From Deltaproteobacteria bacterium (GTDB taxonomy: Bacteria; Desulfobacterota; Desulfobulbia; Desulfobulbales; VMSU01): a DNA stretch of 24,164 nucleotides. The number at the start of each line of letters is the position of its first letter. Positions within the stretch are counted from its first letter, which is position 1. Position numbers and translations under genes: made by a program. The notes under the pieces are model-generated. The model did not search any database and was not told the DNA's origin. It saw only the letters and a program-made list of their open reading frames with translations. Below, one piece after another: positions 1 through 7,044 of the stretch. The stretch is from contig JAJYJA010000014.1 of the NCBI GenBank assembly GCA_021789795.1, positions 1-24,164 on the forward strand. The letters run 5' to 3'.

Positions 1-1
1 G

Positions 2-1813
2 GCAACCGAGACCTTTCATCTGGCGCGCACCCCGGAGGTGCTGGCCGAGCTGGCGCGGGCACTGGAACAAGAGCCCTATTTGGTGATCGACACCGAGACC
101 AGCGGCCTGGATACCCTGACCGCCGAGCTGGTGGGCATCTCGCTGTGCGGGGCGGGCGAGGAGGCCTGGTATCTGCCCCTCGCCCATCATCATCCGGCGG
201 GCGGCGGGCCGGTGGCGGATCAGTTGCCCCTGGCGGCGGTGGTGGCGGCCATCGGCCCCCTGCTCGCCGATCCCAGGCGACCCAAGGTCGGCCACAATCT
301 GAAGTTTGACTACGCCATCCTGAAGCACCACGGTCTGCCCCTGGCCGGGCCTTTGTGGGACACCATGATCGCCTCCTACCTGGTCGATCCCATCAGGCGT
401 TCCCACAAGCTGGACTTGCTGGCCGGCGAGCTCTTGGGGATCAGGATGACCAGCTTCGCCGAGGTGACGGCGGGGAGTAAGGCCCCGGACTGTTTCCGGT
501 TCGTGGGCCTGGAGGAGGCCAAGGACTACTCCTGCGAGGACGTGATCGCCACCGGCCGGCTGTGGCGGTACTTCGAACCCCGGCTCGACGAGTTGCGGCT
601 CTGGCCCCTGTTTAACCACGTGGAGATGCCGCTCGTTCCCATCCTGGCCGGGATGGAGGCGAACGGCATCCGGATCGACACCGGCCTGCTCGCCCGGCTG
701 TCTGCGGAGTTCGGCGAGCAGCTCGCGGCCCTGGAGGAGCGGATCTTCAAGGTCACCGGGCCGTTTAACTTGAACTCGCCCAAGCAACTGGCCGAGGTGC
801 TTTTCGAGCAGCTCAAGCTGCCGCACGGACGCAAGACCAAGACCGGCTACTCCACCGACGGCGGGGTGCTGGAGCGGCTGGCCCTGAGCCACGAGTTGCC
901 CCGGTTGGTGATCGAGCACCGCAACTTGAGCAAGCTAAAATCGACCTACGTCGATAAGCTGCCTGGCTTGGTGCACCCCCAGACCGGGCGGCTGCACACC
1001 AGCTTCAATCAGACCGTCACCGCCACCGGCAGGCTGAGCAGCAGCGAGCCCAACCTGCAAAACATCCCCATCCGCAGCCCCGAGGGCCAGCGCATCCGGG
1101 CCGCCTTCGTCGCCGACCCCGGCTGCCGCTTCCTGGCCGCCGATTACTCGCAGATCGACCTGCGGGTGCTGGCCCACTATTCCGAAGACCCGGCCCTGAT
1201 CGCCGCCTTTATCGCCGGGGAGGACATCCACCGCCAGACGGCGGCCGAGATCTTCCGCATCCTGCCCCAGCAGGTGAACGGCGAGATGCGGCGGGTGGCC
1301 AAGGGCATCAACTTCGGCATTGTCTATGGCATGGGCGCCTTTGGCCTGGCCGAGCAGCTCCACATCGGGCGCCAGGAGGCGGCGACCTTTATCGAGCGCT
1401 ACTTCGACCACTTCCGCGGGGTCAAGGCCTTCATGGAGCGGATTATCGCCCAGGCCCGGCGCGACGGCTTCGTCACCACCCTGCTGGGCCGGCGGCGGGT
1501 GCTGCCCGAGATCAACAGCGCCAACAAGACGAAGCGCGAGTTCGCCGAGCGCACCGCCTTAAACACCCCCATCCAGGGCACGGCGGCGGACATCGTTAAG
1601 CTGGCCACCATCAAGGTCTCGGACGGGATAAGGGCCCGCAAGCTGGGGGGGCGGATCCTCTTGCAGATCCACGACGAATTGATTATCGAGGCCCTGGAGT
1701 CGGAGGTGGAGGAGACCTGCCATCTGGTCAGGGAGGCGATGGAATCGGCCCTGGACCTGGCAGTGCCGCTGCGGGTGAATATCGGGGTCAGCGACAACCT
1801 GGCCAAGGCCTGA
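2..1813 (+). CDS. polA: DNA polymerase I, 3'-5' exonuclease and polymerase domains (5' end outside window)
   Basis: DNA polymerase I fills gaps and replaces RNA primers during repair and lagging-strand maturation. The frame is open to the left edge, so the gene is partial. The 603 visible residues match almost exactly the Klenow part of the family; the 5'-3' exonuclease domain must lie upstream. The proofreading domain looks intact: a DTET exo I motif at visible residues 30-33, exo II with HNLKFD, and exo III with YSCED. The polymerase domain has motif A (DYSQIDLR, from residue 381), motif B (K-x-INFGIVYGMG) and motif C (QIHDE, His at residue 557). All catalytic acidic residues that can be recognised are present, which suggests active proofreading, unlike the degenerate exonuclease of Taq-type enzymes. 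The GTG at 38 is not a real start, because homology continues upstream of it. A new promoter for the next gene lies about 20 bp after the stop. Confidence 0.97.
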   Translation, partial: ATETFHLARTPEVLAELARALEQEPYLVIDTETSGLDTLTAELVGISLCGAGEEAWYLPLAHHHPAGGGPVADQLPLAAVVAAIGPLLADPRRPKVGHNLKFDYAILKHHGLPLAGPLWDTMIASYLVDPIRRSHKLDLLAGELLGIRMTSFAEVTAGSKAPDCFRFVGLEEAKDYSCEDVIATGRLWRYFEPRLDELRLWPLFNHVEMPLVPILAGMEANGIRIDTGLLARLSAEFGEQLAALEERIFKVTGPFNLNSPKQLAEVLFEQLKLPHGRKTKTGYSTDGGVLERLALSHELPRLVIEHRNLSKLKSTYVDKLPGLVHPQTGRLHTSFNQTVTATGRLSSSEPNLQNIPIRSPEGQRIRAAFVADPGCRFLAADYSQIDLRVLAHYSEDPALIAAFIAGEDIHRQTAAEIFRILPQQVNGEMRRVAKGINFGIVYGMGAFGLAEQLHIGRQEAATFIERYFDHFRGVKAFMERIIAQARRDGFVTTLLGRRRVLPEINSANKTKREFAERTALNTPIQGTAADIVKLATIKVSDGIRARKLGGRILLQIHDELIIEALESEVEETCHLVREAMESALDLAVPLRVNIGVSDNLAKA

Positions 1814-1831
1814 GGGCGGCCATCAATTTTA

Positions 1832-1860
1832 TTGACTGATGCCGGCAAAGGGCTTACTGT
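1832..1860 (+). promoter_or_regulatory. Candidate sigma-70 promoter for the PpiD-like gene
   Basis: TTGACT at 1832-1837 and TACTGT at 1855-1860 are separated by exactly 17 bp, lying between the polA stop and the ppiD start at 1917. The -35 matches 5 of 6 consensus bases and the -10 only 3 of 6. This is a motif match by eye, with no transcription evidence. Confidence 0.4.
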
Positions 1861-1875
1861 ACGGCCTTTTCCGGC
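1841..1875. repeat. Imperfect inverted repeat over the ppiD promoter
   Basis: The arms 1841-1851 (GCCGGCAAAGG) and 1865-1875 (CCTTTTCCGGC) pair at 10 of 11 positions around a 13-nt loop that contains the candidate -10 box. No U-tract follows, so it is a poor intrinsic terminator for polA. It could be an operator, a transcript hairpin or chance. Confidence 0.4.
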
Positions 1876-1916
1876 GGCTAGAAGTCAGGTCATTTCCAAA
1901 CCAAGAGGAGTCAATC

Positions 1917-3812
1917 ATGCTTGGCATGTTTCGCCGTAAGGCGCAATCACCGGTGATCCAGGGCACTATCCTGGTGGTTATCCTGGTATTTATCTTTTGG
2001 GGGGCGAGCAGGAACAGTGGCAACAAGGTGCAAAACGCCGTGGCCACGGTCAACGGCGAGGCCATCACCTTCCGGGACTACCAGAAGGAGTACGACAAGA
2101 CGATGTCCAACCTGCGCGACCAGTTGGGCGGCTCCATCCCCAGCGGGCTCCTGGATTCGTTAAACATCAAGCAGCAGGTGCTGGACAAGCTGGTCAACTC
2201 CGCCTTGCTGCGCCAGGGCGCCGCTAAGATCGGGCTCTACGTCAGCGACCAGGAGTTGCGCAACGCCATCAAGGAGATGGAGGCCTTCCAGGAGAACGGG
2301 GTCTTCAACGGCAAGCGCTACGAGCAGGTGCTGGTCGCCTCCCGGATGACGGTGCCCCAGTTTGAGGAGGAGATGCGCTACAATCTCTTGACCAGCAAGG
2401 TGTTCGACCACCTCTCGCGCTTCGCCAGCGTCTCGCCGGCGGCGGTCAAGAACATCTTCGGCTATCAGTACCGCCAGATCAAGTTGCGGTACCTGGCGGT
2501 GAAGTCAGAGGCCTACGCCGGCAAGGTCGATAAGGCCGCTGACAAGCTGGCGGCCTACTTCGACAAGAACAGGAGCAAGTATCAGACCGAGCCCCAGGTA
2601 AAGGTGCGCTACCTGCTCTTCCCCCTGGCTGATTTCACCGGCGCCCCGCCCTCGGACGAGGAGGTGGCCAAATACTACAAGACCAACATCGATAAATTCA
2701 CCACCCCGGAGCGCCGGCAGGCCAGCCATATCCTGATTCGGGCGGGGGAGAAGGACTCGCCCGAGAAGCGGGCCGCCGCCCGCAAGCAGATCGAGGAGAT
2801 CGCCGCTAAGCTCAAGGCCGGGGGGGATTTCGCCACCCTGGCCAAGCAGTACTCCCAGGACGGGAGCGCCCAGCAGGGGGGGGAGCTGGGATTTTTTAGC
2901 CGCGGCCAGATGGTCAAACCCTTCGAGGACGCGGTCTTCGCCATGAAGGAGGGACAGATCAGCGAGGTGGTGGAGACCCCCTTCGGTTTCCACCTGATCC
3001 GTTTGGAGAAGATCGAGCCCGCCAAGGTCGAGCCCTTGGAGCAGGCAAAAAAGGCGATCATCGACCAGATGACCAGCGAGGAGGCCAAGAATAAGGCCTT
3101 TAAGGCCGCCAACGACACCTACGAGCAGATCATCGCCGCCGGCAGCCTGGAAAAGTACAGTCAGGGCGGCGCCCAGGCGGCCATCCACGCCACCGAGCTG
3201 TTCACCCAGAAGGATCCCCCCAAGGAGTTGCAGGCCTTGCCGGAGCTGACCAACGCCGCCTTCACCCTGAAGAAGGGTGAGCTTAGCTCCATCATCGAGA
3301 CCAGCAAGGGCTACGCCATCCTGATGGTGGACGATACGGTGCCCCCGGCCCAGCAGGAGCTGGCGGCGGTGCGCGACCGGGTGGAGGCGGACTACGTGGC
3401 CGCCGAGTCGGTGAAACTGGCCAAGGCCGCCGCCGAGGAGGCCCTGGCCAAGGTCAAGGCCGGCGAGTCGCTGGATAAGGAGGCCAAGGCCTTGGGGGTG
3501 GAGGTGCAGACCACCCCCTTCTTCTCCCGCGCCCAGACCAGCGACGCCAAACTGCCCCTCGCCGTGGCCCAGCAGACCCTGAGCCTCTCCGAGAAGAGCC
3601 CGGTGCTGGACACCGTGGCCGCCGACAACAAGACCTTCTACGTCCTGGTGTTCAAGGAGGCCAAGGACCCGGATCCGGCCGCCTTTGCGGCCAAGCAGGG
3701 CGAGCTGGAGACCAAGCTCGCCGGCGAACGCAAGGAGGATCTGGTCACCGCCTGGCTGGAATACCTGCGCAAGGCGGCCACCATCACCACCAATCCCCAA
3801 CTGTTACGCTAG
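1917..3812 (+). CDS. ppiD: PpiD/SurA-type periplasmic peptidyl-prolyl isomerase, membrane anchored
   Basis: This is a 631-residue foldase of the PpiD type (E. coli PpiD is 623), expected to help newly exported proteins fold near the Sec translocon. It has a short cytoplasmic N-terminus, one transmembrane segment at about residues 14-31 and then a long periplasmic part. A SurA_N-like region follows, opening with a typical ATVNGEAITFRDYQ stretch. A parvulin (PPIC) domain spans about residues 266-362, with QASHILI, GGDFATLAKQYS, GGELGFF and TPFGFHLI. The C-terminal part is Lys/Ala/Glu rich and probably a second, degenerate parvulin plus helices. The start at 1917 is preferred over an in-frame ATG at 1839 because AAGAGGAG lies just upstream and the protein then begins with the usual MLGMFRRK before the membrane anchor. 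It converges with the J-domain gene, 29 bp away. The symbol rests on architecture; PrsA/SurA relatives are the alternative. Confidence 0.9.
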   Translation: MLGMFRRKAQSPVIQGTILVVILVFIFWGASRNSGNKVQNAVATVNGEAITFRDYQKEYDKTMSNLRDQLGGSIPSGLLDSLNIKQQVLDKLVNSALLRQGAAKIGLYVSDQELRNAIKEMEAFQENGVFNGKRYEQVLVASRMTVPQFEEEMRYNLLTSKVFDHLSRFASVSPAAVKNIFGYQYRQIKLRYLAVKSEAYAGKVDKAADKLAAYFDKNRSKYQTEPQVKVRYLLFPLADFTGAPPSDEEVAKYYKTNIDKFTTPERRQASHILIRAGEKDSPEKRAAARKQIEEIAAKLKAGGDFATLAKQYSQDGSAQQGGELGFFSRGQMVKPFEDAVFAMKEGQISEVVETPFGFHLIRLEKIEPAKVEPLEQAKKAIIDQMTSEEAKNKAFKAANDTYEQIIAAGSLEKYSQGGAQAAIHATELFTQKDPPKELQALPELTNAAFTLKKGELSSIIETSKGYAILMVDDTVPPAQQELAAVRDRVEADYVAAESVKLAKAAAEEALAKVKAGESLDKEAKALGVEVQTTPFFSRAQTSDAKLPLAVAQQTLSLSEKSPVLDTVAADNKTFYVLVFKEAKDPDPAAFAAKQGELETKLAGERKEDLVTAWLEYLRKAATITTNPQLLR

Positions 3813-3841
3813 GTTGCCCGTGCCCTCCCCGCCGGGCGAGG

Positions 3842-4156
3842 TCATTTGCGTTTACTGCCCCACAGGGGGTCTTCGCCGAAGCGCTCCCGCCACCACTCCT
3901 CCGGATCCAGGGCCTCCGCCGGGTTGGCGGGCGGAGAGAGGGGCAGGCGGTAGCTGGCGCAGTGCTCCATGAGGATGCCGTAGGCGGCGTTCAACTCCCG
4001 CATGTCGGCATTCGGGGTTTCGCTTGGCCGGGTCAGGTCGGGGTGGCGCTGCTTGGCGAGCCGGCGGTAGGCGCTCTTGATCTCCCGCAGCGAGGCCTGG
4101 TCGCCTAGCCCCAGAAGTTCCTTGGCGGCCACAATCTTCCGCCAGCGTTCATTCAT
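3842..4156 (-). CDS. Small J-domain (DnaJ-like) protein
   Basis: This is a 104-residue protein that is little more than a J domain. The segment KELLGLGDQASLREIKSAYR, then RRLAK and an intact HPD tripeptide (RHPDL), carries the helix II/HPD/helix III signature that stimulates the ATPase of a DnaK-type Hsp70. The remaining C-terminus (about residues 60-104) is short, Pro/Glu/Trp rich and has no zinc-finger or substrate-binding domain. It is therefore a class III J protein, expected to recruit Hsp70 to a specific client rather than act as a general DnaJ. No signal peptide or membrane helix is seen, so it should be cytoplasmic. Its ATG overlaps the 3' end of plsY by 8 nt, and a purine-rich GAGGAGGGGGA inside plsY can serve as ribosome binding site, so the two are probably translationally coupled. 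The client is unknown. Confidence 0.85.
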   Translation of the reverse strand: MNERWRKIVAAKELLGLGDQASLREIKSAYRRLAKQRHPDLTRPSETPNADMRELNAAYGILMEHCASYRLPLSPPANPAEALDPEEWWRERFGEDPLWGSKRK

Positions 4157-4790
4157 CGTTTTCTTCCCCCTCCTCGCCTGTCTCCGGGCCGTTTCCGGCC
4201 TTTCTCCGGATGCTGTTTTCCTGGTGGTTGATCAGTCGCCGGAGGTTGTCGGCGTGTTTTAGCCAGATCAGGGCCGCGATCAGCAGGGCCAGGTAGGCCT
4301 TGTGCCCCGGCCCGTCCAGGTAGAAGACCAGGGCCGGCATCATTAGGGCCGCGGTCAGCGAACCTAGGGAGACGTAGCCCCAGATCCGCACCACGGCCAC
4401 GAAGATCAGGATGCAGATTGCCAGGGCCAGGGGCTGGATGTAGAAGAAGATGCCCAGGGCGGTGGCCACCCCCTTGCCGCCCTTGAACTTGAGGTAGAGC
4501 GGGTAGAGGTGGCCGAGAAAGGCCGCCCCGCCGGTGGCCGCCACCCAGAGCTGGGCCTGGGGGTCGTTGCCCAGCAGGCGGGCGGCGGCCAGCATGGGCA
4601 GCACCGCCTTGCCGGCGTCGGCCAGCAGGGTGATGGCCCCCATCTTCTTGCCCAGCAGGCGGTTGACGTTGGTGGCGCCGATATTGCCGCTGCCGGCCCG
4701 GCGGATGTCGATGCCCAGGCATTTGCCCAGCACCAGGCCGAAGGGGATGGAGCCGATCAGGTAGCCCAGGACAACGAGACAGTATTCCAT
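4149..4790 (-). CDS. plsY: Glycerol-3-phosphate acyltransferase PlsY
   Basis: PlsY is an integral membrane enzyme that moves an acyl group from acyl-phosphate to glycerol-3-phosphate, the first step of phospholipid synthesis in most bacteria. The protein is about 213 residues and has the family signatures: GYLIGSIPFGLVLGK near the N-terminus, GSGNIGATNVNRLLG (Ser/Arg/Asn substrate loop), LGHLYPLYLKFKGGKGVATALG (second loop with KGGKG) and a hydrophobic multi-helix pattern. The acidic tail (GEEGEEND) is cytoplasmic-type and poorly conserved. Start choice is uncertain: GTG at 4796 and ATG at 4790 are both in frame, and neither has a convincing Shine-Dalgarno. ATG is chosen because the protein then starts MEYCLVVLGYLIG, as is usual. 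It follows argD with a gap of about 68 bp and overlaps the J-domain gene, so it is probably the third gene of an arg-plsY-J unit. PlsX, which makes the acyl-phosphate, is not in the window. Confidence 0.95.
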   Translation of the reverse strand: MEYCLVVLGYLIGSIPFGLVLGKCLGIDIRRAGSGNIGATNVNRLLGKKMGAITLLADAGKAVLPMLAAARLLGNDPQAQLWVAATGGAAFLGHLYPLYLKFKGGKGVATALGIFFYIQPLALAICILIFVAVVRIWGYVSLGSLTAALMMPALVFYLDGPGHKAYLALLIAALIWLKHADNLRRLINHQENSIRRKAGNGPETGEEGEENDE

Positions 4791-4858
4791 GGTCACTGGC
4801 GGGCGTGGGTCTTTAGGGATCGAGAGGAAGGGCCGGCCGCGAGTACGGGTTAAGGTGA

Positions 4859-6061
4859 TCAGCCGCCGACCGCTTGGCAGGCCCGGTCGAGGGCGGCGAT
4901 CATCCGGTCGATCTCCCTGGTGGTGACGATTAAGGGCGGGATGAAGCGCAGGGCGGTGTTGCCGGCGAAGTTGGCCAGCACCCCCTGCTCGAAGAGGGAG
5001 TTGACGATGGCCGGGCCGTGGGGGAGGCCCTGCTCGGTCAACACCAGCCCCTGAATCAGGCCTAGGCCGCGGGTTTCCCGCGCCAGGGCCGGGTGGCGGG
5101 CCGCGATCTCGGCCAGCCGGGCGGCCAGGTATTGGCCTCGTTCCCGGACTTGGGGCAGGAAGTCCGGGGCCAGCATGGTCTTCAGCACCGCCAACCCGGC
5201 GGCGCAGGCCACCGGGTTGCCGCCGAAGGTCGAGGCGTGGGTGCCGGGCGTAAATGCCTGGGCCAGCCGGTCGCGGGTCAGCATGGCGCCCAGGGGCAGG
5301 CCGTTGGCGATGGCCTTGGCCAGGGTCATGATGTCGGGAGTCACCCCCAGTTGTTCGTAGGCGAACAGGGTGCCGGTGCGGCCCATGCCCACCTGCACCT
5401 CGTCGAAGATCAACAGCAGGTCGTGTTCGTCACACAACTGGCGGAGGCCTTTTACATACTCCACCGCCAGGGGCCGCACCCCGCTTTCCCCCTGCAACGG
5501 CTCGCAGAGGATGGCGCAGGTGGCGGGGTTGATCATCCGGGCCAGGGCCGCGAGATCGCCGAAGGGGGCGTGGACGAAGCCCTGGGGCAGGGGCTCGAAC
5601 CCCTGATGGAACTTGCTTTGGCCGGTGGCCGCCACCGTGGCCAGGGTGCGGCCATGAAACGAGCCGGAAAGCGAGATCACCTCGTAGCGCCCGGCGGGGC
5701 TGGCGATGCGGGCGAGCTTGATGGCCGCCTCGTTGGCCTCGGCCCCGGAGTTGGCGAAAAAGACCTTGTCGGCAAAGGAGTTGGCCACCAGCAGGGCGGC
5801 GAGTTCGGTCTGGGGCAGGGTGTGGAAGAGGTTGGAGACGTGCACCAGGCGCCCGGCCTGCTCGCAGATGGCCTGGGTAACCGCCGGATGGCAGTGGCCT
5901 AAGCCGCACACCGCGATTCCGGAGAGGAAGTCGAGATACTCCCGGCCGTCGGCATCGGTCAGGGTGCAGCCCTGGCCAGAGATCATGGCCACCGGGAAGC
6001 GGCTGTAGGTGCCGATGAAGGCGGCGAGGCTCTGGGCGACGATCGTTTGGTTCGTGGTCAT
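4859..6061 (-). CDS. argD: Acetylornithine aminotransferase
   Basis: This is a class III PLP-dependent aminotransferase of 400 residues that converts N-acetylglutamate semialdehyde to N-acetylornithine in arginine synthesis; many homologues also serve lysine synthesis. Visible features are the cofactor loop NSGAEANEAAIKLAR (about residues 104-118), SFHGRT (134-139), the cofactor-binding Asp in IFDEVQ (Asp220) and the Schiff-base Lys249 in TLAKAIANGLPLGAML. Length is normal for the family. Its ATG overlaps the argB stop by four bases (ATGA), a classic translational coupling arrangement, and the argB neighbour makes the acetylornithine role much more likely than 4-aminobutyrate or ornithine aminotransferase. 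No separate promoter is apparent. The cell location is cytoplasmic. Confidence 0.95.
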   Translation of the reverse strand: MTTNQTIVAQSLAAFIGTYSRFPVAMISGQGCTLTDADGREYLDFLSGIAVCGLGHCHPAVTQAICEQAGRLVHVSNLFHTLPQTELAALLVANSFADKVFFANSGAEANEAAIKLARIASPAGRYEVISLSGSFHGRTLATVAATGQSKFHQGFEPLPQGFVHAPFGDLAALARMINPATCAILCEPLQGESGVRPLAVEYVKGLRQLCDEHDLLLIFDEVQVGMGRTGTLFAYEQLGVTPDIMTLAKAIANGLPLGAMLTRDRLAQAFTPGTHASTFGGNPVACAAGLAVLKTMLAPDFLPQVRERGQYLAARLAEIAARHPALARETRGLGLIQGLVLTEQGLPHGPAIVNSLFEQGVLANFAGNTALRFIPPLIVTTREIDRMIAALDRACQAVGG

Positions 6062-6939
6062 GCCAGCACCTCCGAGCCGATGCCTTGGCGGGTAAAGATT
6101 TCAAGCAGGAGGGAGTGCTCCAGGCGGCCGTCGATGATATGGGCCTTCTTCACCCCATCCCGCACCGCCGCCATGCAGCAGCGCACCTTGGGGATCATGC
6201 CGCCGACAATGACCCCGGTCGCGATCCGTTCCTCGGCCTGGGCGCAGGTCAGGGAGGGGATTAGGGCGCGATCCTTGTCCAGCACCCCCTCGACATCGGT
6301 GAGCAGCACCAGCTTCTCGGCCTTGAGTTTGGCGGCGATGGCCCCGGCCACCAGGTCGGCGTTGATGTTGAAGGAGCGGCCATCCTCGCCCACCCCCACT
6401 GGGGCGATGACCGGGATGAAGTCCTTGGCGTCCAAGGTCTCCAGGATGTCGGGGTTGACGCTGGTCACCTCGCCCACCCGGCCCAGGTCGATGATCTCCG
6501 GCGGGGCGTCGGCCAGTTGGCTTTTGACGATCTTCATCTTCCTGGCCTTGACCAGGTCGCCGTCCCGGCCCGAAAGGCCCACCGCCTTGCCGCCGTGGTA
6601 GTTGATCAGGGAGACGATCTCCTTGTTGACCTTGCCCACCAGCACCATCTCCACCACGTCCATGGTCTCGCCGTCGGTGACTCGCATCCCCTGGACATAA
6701 CTTGACTGGATATTCATCTTCTGCAAGAACTCGTTGATCTGGGGGCCGCCGCCGTGTACCACCACCGGGTTGATGCCGATGTATTTAAGCAGGATGATGT
6801 CCAGGGCGAAGCTGCTCTTTAAGGCCTCGTCCACCATGGCGTGGCCGCCGTACTTGATCACCACCGTCTTGTTGGCGAAATTTTTGATGTACGGCAAGGA
6901 TTCGATCAGAACCTTGGCCTTTTCCACCGCCGTCTTCAT
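6058..6939 (-). CDS. argB: Acetylglutamate kinase, long (arginine-sensitive type) form
   Basis: The enzyme phosphorylates N-acetyl-L-glutamate, usually the controlling step of arginine synthesis. At 293 residues it is longer than the 258-residue E. coli form. The extra N-terminal helix (about residues 1-23, KAKVLIESLPYIKNF) is the feature that lets hexameric NAGKs of the Pseudomonas/Thermotoga type respond to arginine, so feedback inhibition is inferred. Amino acid kinase motifs are clear: VIKYGGHAM (nucleotide Lys), VVHGGGPQI (glycine loop) and FNINADLVAGAIA. The start at 6939 is chosen because AAGGGGG sits about 8 nt upstream and the protein begins MKTAVEKAK. An in-frame ATG at 7026 would make the gene run through the terminator hairpin. 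The start codon lies only about 36 bp past that terminator, and no good promoter is visible in between. It overlaps argD by 4 nt. Confidence 0.96.
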   Translation of the reverse strand: MKTAVEKAKVLIESLPYIKNFANKTVVIKYGGHAMVDEALKSSFALDIILLKYIGINPVVVHGGGPQINEFLQKMNIQSSYVQGMRVTDGETMDVVEMVLVGKVNKEIVSLINYHGGKAVGLSGRDGDLVKARKMKIVKSQLADAPPEIIDLGRVGEVTSVNPDILETLDAKDFIPVIAPVGVGEDGRSFNINADLVAGAIAAKLKAEKLVLLTDVEGVLDKDRALIPSLTCAQAEERIATGVIVGGMIPKVRCCMAAVRDGVKKAHIIDGRLEHSLLLEIFTRQGIGSEVLA

Positions 6940-6975
6940 GGCGTCTGCCCCCTTGTTTGGCTGCTGAATAGTTAC

Positions 6976-7019
6976 AAAAAAACAGATGCCTCCATGTACA
7001 ACAGGGAGGCATCTGTTTT
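6976..7019 (-). terminator. Intrinsic terminator after the pilus operon
   Basis: Arms 6979-6993 and 7005-7019 form a perfect 15-bp inverted repeat with an 11-nt loop. On the minus strand the stem is followed by an uninterrupted run of seven T (6976-6982). It lies 25 bp after the secretin stop codon and just before argB. In the + direction the stem ends in only four T, and no + gene is nearby, so its main job should be ending the pil transcript. Confidence 0.92.
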
Positions 7020-7044
7020 CAACCAAAATCGTGGCGGGCTGGTG

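Noticed and set aside
2505..3800. 431-codon antisense frame inside ppiD
   Set aside because: Gly/Leu/His-rich shadow of the Lys/Glu/Ala-rich PpiD coding sequence; no ribosome site or domain.
3816..3837. Possible bidirectional terminator between ppiD and the J-domain gene
   Set aside because: Stem is only 5 bp with a 12-nt loop and there is no T run on either side.
6940..7026. Upstream extension of argB to an ATG at 7026
   Set aside because: It would translate through the 15-bp terminator hairpin, adds residues without kinase similarity, and the internal ATG at 6939 has a good ribosome site.
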